DNA of 9,073 nt from Gemmatimonadota bacterium (GTDB lineage: Bacteria; Gemmatimonadota; Gemmatimonadetes; Gemmatimonadales; GWC2-71-9): assembly GCA_003220955.1 (NCBI GenBank), contig QHTW01000019.1, positions 6,284 to 15,356 of the forward strand. The letters run 5' to 3'. The notes beneath the pieces were generated by a model. The model ran no database searches. It saw nothing but the letters and a program-made list of their open reading frames with translations, and had not been told where the DNA came from. Of this stretch, positions 1 to 8,595 are shown piece after piece. Positions within the stretch are counted from its first letter, which is position 1, and the number at the start of each line of letters is the position of its first letter. The translations under genes and the position numbers were made by a program.

Positions 1-745
1 TATGCGCGATGTGGACCAGGTTATCAATCTTCGTCCCCGATCCGATCACCGTGTCATCCACGCTGCCGCGATCGACGCAGGTGTTCGCCCCGATCTCGAT
101 GTCGTCCCCGATGAGGCATCGCCCCACATGCGGAATCTTGCGGTGCTCCTCGCCGCCCTTGCCGGGGAGGTAGCCGAATCCATCGCTCCCCAGGACCGCG
201 CCCGCGTGCACGATCACGCGTTTGCCGAGCGCCGTCCCGGAATAGAGCGTGACGCCGGGATACAGCTGCGTGTCGTCGCCGACCGCCACGCCGTCGCCCA
301 GCACGCAGCTTGCGCCGATGCGAACGTTGCGGCCGAGCTGCACTTCCCGCCCGAGGACGGCATGCGGCCCGATCGCGACCGGTTCCTGCCACGTCGCCCG
401 GTTGCCGACGACCGCTGTCGGATGGACGCCCGCTTCCCAGACGGCCTGCGGATACAGCACGGGAAGCAGGACCAGCAGCGCCGCATACGGATCGGCGACG
501 ACGATGCGCGTCTCGGGACCGCCATTCGTCGATTCCAACGCCGGCGCGACGAGCACGACCGACGCGCCGGTGCGCTCAAAGTAGGGTGCGTACCGGGGCG
601 AGGCAAGAAAAGACAGATCGCCGGGACCCGCGCGTTCGAGCGGCGCGATCCCGGCGACGGTGACGGTGCCCGGCCCCACCAAACGCCCGCCGGTGAGCGC
701 CGCGATTTCACTCGCGGAGAGCGGCCGCGTTCCCGCCGAATTCAT
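1..745 (-). CDS. lpxD: UDP-3-O-acylglucosamine N-acyltransferase LpxD (partial, 3' end outside window)
   Basis: LpxD adds the second primary (N-linked) 3-hydroxyacyl chain to UDP-3-O-acyl-glucosamine in cytoplasmic lipid A synthesis, using acyl-ACP. About 248 residues are visible; the E. coli protein has 341, so the C-terminal quarter is missing. Residues 1-105 resemble the LpxD uridine-binding domain (LSASEIAALTGG, then PGDLSFLASPRY at 41-52). From about residue 107 the chain is a left-handed beta-helix of hexapeptide repeats (VAIGPHAVLGREVQLGRNVRIG and following). The family motifs GSDGFGY (186-192), IGANTCVDRG (218-227) and GTKIDNLVHIAH (237-248) are present. The last visible residue, His248, aligns with the E. 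coli catalytic His239. The start is an ATG 22 nt after the ompH stop; no in-frame start lies between them and no clear Shine-Dalgarno is seen. The bamA-ompH-lpxD order matches the classical proteobacterial cluster. The whole frame was read by translating the minus strand directly. Confidence 0.95.
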   Translation of the reverse strand, partial: MNSAGTRPLSASEIAALTGGRLVGPGTVTVAGIAPLERAGPGDLSFLASPRYAPYFERTGASVVLVAPALESTNGGPETRIVVADPYAALLVLLPVLYPQAVWEAGVHPTAVVGNRATWQEPVAIGPHAVLGREVQLGRNVRIGASCVLGDGVAVGDDTQLYPGVTLYSGTALGKRVIVHAGAVLGSDGFGYLPGKGGEEHRKIPHVGRCLIGDDIEIGANTCVDRGSVDDTVIGSGTKIDNLVHIAH

Positions 746-767
746 CGGGGGACGGACGCGCCGCCGG

Positions 768-1343
768 TTACTGCGCCCGCGAGAGGCGCTGCAGCACCCG
801 CGACGTGATGTTGAGCGCGGGGTCCAGCGCGGCGATGAATCCTCCGCCCGCGTCCGCATCGAGAATCAGCGAGTAATTCATCTCCGCGCGGATGCCCTGC
901 AGCACCGAGTTGATCCGCGCGCGCAGCGGGCCGAGCAGCTCCTGTTCCCGCTGTTGCAGGCGTTCCTGCAGCTCGTTGCCGCGCTGCTCGATGCGCTGCT
1001 GCATCGCCTGGAGATCTTTCTGTTTGGTCTGGCGCGCCGCCGGCGACAGGGCAATCGACTGCTGGTCGAACGCCTGCACCGCGGAGTCGAGCTGCTGCTG
1101 CAGCTTCTGCACTTCAGTCTGCGAGGCTTGCAGCTCCTTTCGGTACGTCGATTCGGCCACGGCGTAGCCGGGCGTGTTCCGCAGGATCTCCTGGGAGCTG
1201 ATGAAGGCGATCTTGGCGGCGGCGGGCGGCGGCGCGGACCCCGCGGTCGACGTCGCACCCTGCCCGAGCAACGGACTGGGCGCCGTCGCGAGCACGGTGA
1301 CTGCGGCGACGGCGGCAAGTGAAACGAGCACGAGACGCTGCAT
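768..1343 (-). CDS. skp: Periplasmic OMP chaperone OmpH/Skp
   Basis: This is an OmpH/Skp-family protein of 191 residues, close to the usual 160-190. Skp trimers hold unfolded outer-membrane proteins in the periplasm and deliver them to the BAM complex. Residues 1-28 form a Sec signal peptide: MQRL, then a hydrophobic Ala/Val core, with probable cleavage near LLGQG. An Ala/Pro-rich linker follows to residue 43. The family's first strand and helix follow as KIAFISSQEILRNTPGYAVAE (44 onward). Residues about 64-150 are rich in Gln, Glu, Arg and Leu with heptad spacing, which fits the long coiled-coil tentacles. The closing strand contains ALDPALNIT (172-180), typical of the OmpH C-terminus. The gene lies 45 nt after bamA, and a GGGAG ribosome site precedes the ATG. 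The bamA-skp-lpxD order supports the call. The exact signal cleavage site is inferred. Confidence 0.93.
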   Translation of the reverse strand: MQRLVLVSLAAVAAVTVLATAPSPLLGQGATSTAGSAPPPAAAKIAFISSQEILRNTPGYAVAESTYRKELQASQTEVQKLQQQLDSAVQAFDQQSIALSPAARQTKQKDLQAMQQRIEQRGNELQERLQQREQELLGPLRARINSVLQGIRAEMNYSLILDADAGGGFIAALDPALNITSRVLQRLSRAQ

Positions 1344-1353
1344 AACGCAAAAA

Positions 1354-1358
1354 CTCCC
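1354..1358 (-). promoter_or_regulatory. Ribosome binding site of ompH/skp
   Basis: GGGAG on the minus strand lies 10 nt before the ATG at 1343. It supports that start, which also gives a complete signal peptide. The spacing is slightly long but acceptable. Confidence 0.55.
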
Positions 1359-1388
1359 GATGTAGGGGCGTGGGTGTGGGTATAGGGC
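1359..1388 (-). other. C-rich, G-poor leader between bamA and ompH
   Basis: The transcript between the bamA stop and the ompH ribosome site is strikingly C-rich: in its first 28 nt I count 17 C and only 2 G. No inverted repeat or U-run is visible, so it is not an intrinsic terminator. A C-over-G bubble of this kind can act as an unstructured ribosome landing zone or a Rho-loading site. It is much shorter than a typical rut site, so the role is uncertain. Confidence 0.3.
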
Positions 1389-3811
1389 TTAGAAGAAATT
1401 GCCGAGCTTGAAGTGCAGTTTCCAGCTGGGTGCCGGCCGGCCGAAGATATCGACCTTATCGAAGCCGTAGGCGTAATCGATCCCGAGCGGCCCGAGCGGC
1501 GAAATGACGGCGGCGCCGATACCGGCGCCCCGGAACAGCCGCGTGGGGTCGTACAAGGCGGGCCGCGACCAGACGTTCCCGGCGTCGAAGAAGGCGGACA
1601 GATAGAGCATCTGCGACACCCGCATCCCGAGCTCGCCCGTCATCGTGAAGAAGGCCTTGCCGAAGGCGTTGGCGCTCGCGCCGTTATTGGCCGCGTTCGG
1701 ATCGTACCCGAACGGCGTGATGGACGCTTCGTCGTAGCCGCGCAGCGGAATGAAGAACTGCGTGCCGCCCAGCGTGAACAGCTGCTCGAAGAACGGCGAG
1801 TTGCCGAACACAAATCCCGACCGGGTCGAGAGGCCGAGCACGAACTTCACGTTGGACGTGGTGGGACTGCCGAGCATGCCGATCGGGGCGTAGAAGTGCC
1901 CTTCGGCGTCGACGCGCTGGAAGTTGCCCGAGCCGCCGAGGAGCCCGCCGCTCTGCGACAGCCCGAACTGCACCATCGTGCCGGCGGTCGGGAACGGCAG
2001 GTCGATCCGCGTGTCGCGCAAGAGCGACGCGCCCAGCGTCGAGCGGACGCAGTCGTTGCAGCGGAACGCGTTCGTGAAGGCGGCGTTCGTCGACGATCCG
2101 GTGAAGCTCTGCTGATCGATCCCGTACGAGACGAACAGCCGGGTGTAATTGTCGCCGAACACGGGGAACCCCAGTTGCAGGCTCGCGCCGCGCCGCCGCA
2201 GCCGCCCGACGTCGGCGATCACGTACCGCACACGCTGGTTGTGCAGGTCGACGGTCGCCGAGATGCGCGACTCCCGCAGGGCGGGATCGGTGAACGAGAC
2301 GTCGAAATCGTTGATGTTCTTGCCGAACTGCCACTGGAAGCGCCCGCGTTTGCCCTGCCCGAACAGATTGGGTTCGTCGAGGCCGAGGAAGCCGCCGACT
2401 CCCGTCCCTTGTCCCACCGAGGCGCCGAAGTTGATGTTGCCCGTCCGCTTTTCGGATACGCGGAACACGACGTCGATGTCGCCCTGCTCGTTCGCCGGCT
2501 TCGTGTCGGGGAACGGCATGGGCTGATTGAAGAATCCCAGGTTCGACACGCGCTGGTAGGACGCGATCAGCGCGTCCTGCCGGAAGACGTCGCCCGGCAC
2601 CATCACGATCGCCTCACGGATCACGCGGTCGTGCGTGACGTCGTTGCCGCGGATCTCGACGTGGCTGACGATGGCGGGCTGGCCTTCCGTAATGACCCAC
2701 CGCAGGTCGACGACCGGTTTGCCGTCGGGGCCGATGCGGCGCAGCTCGTCATTCCGGACGTTGACGTAGATATAGCCGTTGTTGTAGTAGAGGGTCTGCA
2801 GCTTGCGCGTCGCGTCCTGCCACAGCTGATCGTCGAAGTAGGTCATGTGCCGCCGCCCGCCGAGGCCCAGCATGCCGGTGCGCTGCTCTCCCGCGAACGG
2901 GTAGAACGTCTGCAGCTCGTCGGTCGAGAAGCGCCGGTTGCCGACGATCTCGAACGACCCGATGCGGTACGGCTCGCCCTCGCTGACCCGCACGACCAGC
3001 GTCGCCTTCCCCGTCTGTTCGTTCACGACGAGCGTGTCGTCGAGCACCTGAAAGTCGACGAAGCCCTGCTTGCCATAAAACGCCGGCAACGTCTGCCGCA
3101 GATCTTCGGAGATTTTGTCGTCGTTGTATTCGCCCGATCGGAACCACCAAAACCCTTCGGGCCGCGATCGCATCTGCCCAATGATCTGCTCGTCGGTGAA
3201 GTGCGTATTGCCCTGAATATCCACCTGCGCGATCGCGACCCGGTTGCCTTCGTCGACATCGAGGATCACCCGGACCCCGGTGGAATCGCGCTCGTACACG
3301 AACAGCGGCTTCGCGTGCGCGAGGTAATACCCTTTCGCGTGATACAGCGAGTCGATGCGCGCGCGGGCGCGCTCCACACTCGCCAGGTCGAGCGGCCGTC
3401 CCTCGGTGAGCGCCACCTTATCGCGCACGCTGTGCTCCGGCAGCCGCTGCACGCCGCGGATCGCCCACTTTACGAGCTGCGGCCGCTCGTGCACGTGGAT
3501 CACGAGGACGTTCTTGCCGTCGGGCGTCCGCGACTGCGTCATGGCGACGTCGTCGAACTGCCCGCTGGTGTAGAGCGCCTGGATCGCGCGCTGGATGTCG
3601 CGGTAATTGAGTGCGTGGCCCGGGACGAGCCCGCTGATCTGGATCACCGTGATGGCGGTGTTGCGCCGGCTTCCCACCACCGCGATGGAATCCGGCGCGG
3701 GCGGCGATGCCTGCGTCGCGCCAGGGGCCCCCCCCACCCCGGCCTGTGCGACGCACAGGCCCGGGGCGACGGCGGCGAGACTCAGGAAGATTGGAAGGGT
3801 AAGCCGGCGGA

Positions 3812-3815
<4 letters not shown>
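1389..3815 (-). CDS. bamA: Outer membrane protein assembly factor BamA
   Basis: BamA is the Omp85-family core of the BAM machine that folds beta-barrel proteins into the outer membrane. The product has 808 residues, the usual size. Residues 1-25 are a Sec signal peptide ending CVAQA; the cysteine does not sit in a convincing lipobox. After a Pro/Ala/Gly linker come five POTRA repeats, at about 52-115, 116-193, 194-282, 283-380 and 381-457, recognisable by recurring strands such as VDIQGNTHFT, FEIVGNRRFST and VEIRGNDVTHD. The 16-strand barrel runs from about 458 to 808. It includes LDEPNLFGQGKR, the loop-6 motif LRGY (691-694, cf. VRGF in E. coli), FFDAGNVW (742-749) and a C-terminal beta-signal ending in Phe. 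The start is GTG: its GTGA overlaps the clpC stop codon by 4 nt, no earlier start keeps the signal peptide, and the first internal Met is residue 92. No Shine-Dalgarno is apparent, so translation is probably coupled to clpC. Confidence 0.96.
3728..3735 (-). repeat. G8 homopolymer in bamA codons
   Basis: Eight consecutive C on the plus strand read as G8 in bamA mRNA, shortly after the signal-peptide codons and within the Gly-Val-Gly-Gly-Ala stretch. The run is followed by CCCC in the mRNA, giving a local G8C4 block. A one-base slip here would frameshift an essential gene. Confidence 0.7.
3737..3766 (-). repeat. Strong stem-loop inside the bamA signal-peptide codons
   Basis: On the plus strand, arms ggcctgtgcg (3741-3750) and cgcacaggcc (3752-3761) are exact reverse complements around one central base. 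Flanking cccc (3737-3740) and gggg (3763-3766) extend the stem by four pairs, with one bulged base at 3762. In the mRNA the innermost pair would open to give a GUC triloop over about 9 bp, then the bulge, then 4 G-C pairs. It covers nucleotides 50-79 of bamA, roughly codons 17-27, where the signal peptide ends. No U-tract follows, so it is not a standard intrinsic terminator. Confidence 0.75.
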
Positions 3816-6292
<2,477 letters not shown>

Positions 6293-6302
6293 CTATGTCG
6301 AA

Positions 6303-6311
6303 CTCACCTTT
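6303..6311 (-). promoter_or_regulatory. Ribosome binding site of clpC
   Basis: AAAGGTGAG on the minus strand lies about 10 nt before the clpC ATG at 6292, in the 25-nt gap after mcsB. It is among the clearest Shine-Dalgarno matches in the window, so clpC can probably initiate independently of mcsB. Confidence 0.65.
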
Positions 6312-6317
6312 CGCCGT

Positions 6318-7388
6318 TCAACTGGATTCCGCTTCGAGCAGGCGCCGCACAAACGCAGCGCGCACCGTCGGCAGCTCACGGTCGCCGGTCGACCGGCCAT
6401 CCATCGCCGCCAGGTGCGCAGGTTGAGTGTAGATCAGCAGCTTGTTGAGCGTATATACCCCCCGCCCGCCAAGCAGATTCAGACCGACACCCAACCGCAC
6501 TCCGCTCAACAGATTCATCGTCTCTTCAAACGACAGCCGGCGCGCATGTTTCAGCAGTCCGTACGCACGCCACGTCTTGTCTTCCACTTCCTCGGGTGCC
6601 GTCCTCAACAGCACGTCGCGTGCCTGCTCCTCGTATTCAATAACCTGTCGCACGATTTTCCCCAGGTGGTCGATGAGCTCGTCTTCAGTCTTCCCCAAGG
6701 TAGTTTGGTTGGACAGCTGGAAGAAATTCCCGACGACTTCACTGCCTTCCCCGTATAAGCCCCGAAAGGTTAGTCCAACCTGCGAGAGTCCTTGCAGAAC
6801 TTTGTTGATTTCCTTGGTCAAAACAAGGCCCGGCAAATGGATAAGCACGCTGGCCCGGAGCCCCGTTCCGGCATTCGTCGGACAGGACGTAAGATAGCCA
6901 AATTCAGGATGAAAGGCGAAAGGAACGAGCCGGCCCAACTCGGCATCTACCGCTTCCACCGCGGCATACGCGTCCTCCAAATCGAATCCCGACCACATGC
7001 CGTGCAGCCGCAAGTGGTCTTCTTCATTTACCATGACGCCGACCTGATCCTGGACGAGCAGCGTGGCGCCGGGCCGGGGACGTGCCTCGCGCTCGAGGCC
7101 CGCTAACTCCTTGCTGACAAGATGCCGTTCGTGCAGGAGCTGCCGCTCGGGCCGTTCCATTTGATCCAGGTGGAATGCCACCGCGGCCGCTAGGCGCTCC
7201 GACGACGCCGCGGCTTCGCTGACGCGCTCGAGAACGGCCGTCCGGTCGGCATCCTTCGCCCGCTGGCTGAAGGGGATGCCGCGCACGTTGCGCGCAAGCC
7301 GGATTCTGGTCGACAAGACGACCGTGGACTTGGGGCCGGAAGCGTCCAGCCAGCGCATCCCGCCGTCGGGAAGCAACGACAGATCCAT
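6318..7388 (-). CDS. mcsB: Protein arginine kinase McsB
   Basis: McsB phosphorylates arginine side chains of proteins, marking them for ClpCP in Bacillus. The product has 356 residues (Bacillus about 363). The guanidino-kinase fold is clear: VVLSTRIRLARN (23-34) for nucleotide phosphate binding, NEEDH (121-125) with the expected catalytic glutamate Glu122, LTSCPTNAGTGLRAS (166-180) including the conserved Cys169, and YGEGSEVVGN (212-221). These motifs, the short N-terminus and the mcsA/clpC neighbours separate it from creatine and free-arginine kinases. The C-terminal segment reads DRELPTVRAAFVRRLL (336-351). By hand alignment to remembered Bacillus sequence (ERDIRRAALIR), the last arginine of the phospho-arginine pocket is kept but the Arg-Asp pair is replaced by Leu-Pro. 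The ATG overlaps the mcsA stop by 1 nt (TAATG). Only a weak ribosome site is visible, so coupling to mcsA translation is likely. Confidence 0.95.
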   Translation of the reverse strand: MDLSLLPDGGMRWLDASGPKSTVVLSTRIRLARNVRGIPFSQRAKDADRTAVLERVSEAAASSERLAAAVAFHLDQMERPERQLLHERHLVSKELAGLEREARPRPGATLLVQDQVGVMVNEEDHLRLHGMWSGFDLEDAYAAVEAVDAELGRLVPFAFHPEFGYLTSCPTNAGTGLRASVLIHLPGLVLTKEINKVLQGLSQVGLTFRGLYGEGSEVVGNFFQLSNQTTLGKTEDELIDHLGKIVRQVIEYEEQARDVLLRTAPEEVEDKTWRAYGLLKHARRLSFEETMNLLSGVRLGVGLNLLGGRGVYTLNKLLIYTQPAHLAAMDGRSTGDRELPTVRAAFVRRLLEAESS

Positions 7389-7894
7389 TATTCCAGCACC
7401 CGAATGCGGTCCCGCAGCTCGGCCGCAAGCTCGAAGTTCTCGCCCTCAACCGCGCGGCGCAGCTGCGCCTTCAAGTCGAGGAGACGGCTGCGGGGATCGT
7501 CGGCGCCCCCGCCCTCGCCCGGGGTTTCGTAGCGCTCGCCGACGTGCTGGCTCGAGCCGTGCAGCCGGCGCAGCAGGTCGCGCAGATGCGAGTCGAACGA
7601 GACATAGCATTGATCGCAGCCAAGGCGGCCGGAATCGCGGAAGTCGCGCAGCGTGCTGCCGCAGGCCGGGCAGCGCAGCGTGTCGCCCGACGCCGGGACG
7701 AGGGCGCCCGCGCCGCCGCCTTTGACGACCGCCCCCAAGAAGTTCCCGAGGGGACTCTTGAGCACCGCGCCACCCGTTTCCACGCCCTTTTGCTGAGCGC
7801 ATTGCTCGCACAGATGGAGCGTGACCTTGGAGTCGTGCTCGACCTGCGTCAGGTTGATGATGGCGTCGCGTTCTTTGCAGTTATCGCACAGCAT
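7388..7894 (-). CDS. mcsA: McsA-like zinc-binding activator of McsB (UVR domain protein)
   Basis: McsA is a small cytosolic zinc protein that binds and activates McsB. This product has 168 residues (Bacillus about 185). Four CxxC pairs are present at Cys3/6, 29/32, 75/78 and 93/96, enough for two four-cysteine zinc sites. Between them lies a Gly/Ala-rich linker (about 40-70) that looks low in complexity. The segment LRRLHGSSQHVGE (107-119) matches the family's Leu-His-Ser/Gly...His-x-Gly stretch. A C-terminal UVR motif (about 135-168, with ENFELAAELRDRIRVLE) forms the helical hairpin shared with UvrB/UvrC and with the ClpC middle domain. The ATG overlaps the lolD stop by 1 nt (TGATG) and is preceded by GGAGG. 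Position directly before mcsB and clpC supports the name. ctsR, the usual upstream partner in Firmicutes, is not present. Confidence 0.9.
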   Translation of the reverse strand: MLCDNCKERDAIINLTQVEHDSKVTLHLCEQCAQQKGVETGGAVLKSPLGNFLGAVVKGGGAGALVPASGDTLRCPACGSTLRDFRDSGRLGCDQCYVSFDSHLRDLLRRLHGSSQHVGERYETPGEGGGADDPRSRLLDLKAQLRRAVEGENFELAAELRDRIRVLE

Positions 7895-8595
7895 CAGGGA
7901 ATCGCCTCCACCGAGCTCACCGATGTGAGGCGGCCGTCCTCCAGCAAGAGCACCCGGTCCGCCCGGCTGGCGAGCTGGCGGTTGTGCGTGACCACCACGA
8001 CGGCCGTTTCGTACTCGCGTGCCAGCCGGAAAAAGATTTCATGCAGCCGTTCCGCGTTCGCGTGATCGAGGTTGCCCGATGGTTCGTCGGCGAGAACGAC
8101 GCTCGGATCATGCACCAACGCCCGCGCGACGGCACACCGTTGCTGTTCTCCCCCCGACAACTCGGCGGGACGATGGCTCATACGGCCCGCCAAGCCGACC
8201 TCCGAGAGTACCTCTTCGGCCCGCGAGCGCGCCTTGCGCGGAGACGACCCTCCGATCAACAGTGGCATCATCACGTTTTCCAACGCCGAGAACTCCCGCA
8301 ACAGATGATGAAACTGGAACACAAAGCCAAGTTTCCGGTTCCGGAGGTCCGCCGCGCCGCGCGGATCGAGATCGGCGTAGCGCGACCCATCCAGCCAGAT
8401 GTCCCCCGTGGTCGGGCTGTCGAGCGCCCCGAGAAGGTGCAGCAGCGTGCTCTTCCCCGCCCCGGAGGCGCCGACGATGGCGACGAACTCCCCGCGCCGG
8501 ACTTCGATGTCGATGCCGCACAGGATCTCGAGCAGCTGACCGTCTCCGCCCGCGAAGACCCGCCGGATCGCCCGGCCAACGAGAAGCGCGTTCAT
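7894..8595 (-). CDS. lolD: Lipoprotein-releasing ABC transporter ATP-binding protein LolD
   Basis: LolD is the ATPase that powers LolC/E-type permeases to extract mature lipoproteins from the inner membrane and hand them to LolA. The product has 233 residues, the family's usual size. Motifs in order: Walker A GASGAGKST (42-50), Q-loop FVFQFHHLLREFSALENV (91-108), ABC signature LSGGEQQR (146-153), Walker B VVLADEP (166-172) followed by SGNLD, and switch histidine His204. The stretch QFHHLLxxFxALENVxMPLLIG is characteristic of LolD among MacB-type ATPases. The frame is open further upstream, but the ATG at 8595 is the right start: its ATGA overlaps the permease stop and the protein aligns from there; upstream codons read through the permease gene in another frame. 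A MacB or FtsE-like role is the main alternative, but the adjacent LolC/E-like permease argues against it. Confidence 0.93.
   Translation of the reverse strand: MNALLVGRAIRRVFAGGDGQLLEILCGIDIEVRRGEFVAIVGASGAGKSTLLHLLGALDSPTTGDIWLDGSRYADLDPRGAADLRNRKLGFVFQFHHLLREFSALENVMMPLLIGGSSPRKARSRAEEVLSEVGLAGRMSHRPAELSGGEQQRCAVARALVHDPSVVLADEPSGNLDHANAERLHEIFFRLAREYETAVVVVTHNRQLASRADRVLLLEDGRLTSVSSVEAIP
7905..7909 (-). promoter_or_regulatory. Ribosome binding site of mcsA
   Basis: GGAGG (within GGTGGAGG) on the minus strand lies 10 nt before the mcsA ATG and inside the last codons of lolD. It fixes the mcsA start and suggests strong initiation in addition to any coupling through the TGATG overlap. Confidence 0.65.

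Noticed and set aside
2..808. A plus-strand open frame of about 268 codons over lpxD
   Set aside because: It is an Arg/Asp-rich shadow. The minus strand reads as LpxD with hexapeptide repeats and conserved motifs.
3737..3766. The bamA stem-loop as an intrinsic terminator
   Set aside because: No U-run follows the stem on the transcribed strand and it lies within an open, conserved gene. A structural or pausing role is the only one worth testing.
6293..6317. Search for CtsR or CIRCE operators and a heat-shock promoter ahead of clpC or mcsA
   Set aside because: The 25-nt gap holds only a ribosome site. I saw no direct heptad repeat of CtsR type and no CIRCE inverted repeat at either junction.
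6300..6320. A weak hairpin (GAAC/GTTC) around the clpC ribosome site, considered as an RNA thermometer
   Set aside because: It has only four pairs plus a possible wobble pair, over a 13-nt loop that leaves the Shine-Dalgarno unpaired. It does not resemble ROSE or fourU elements.
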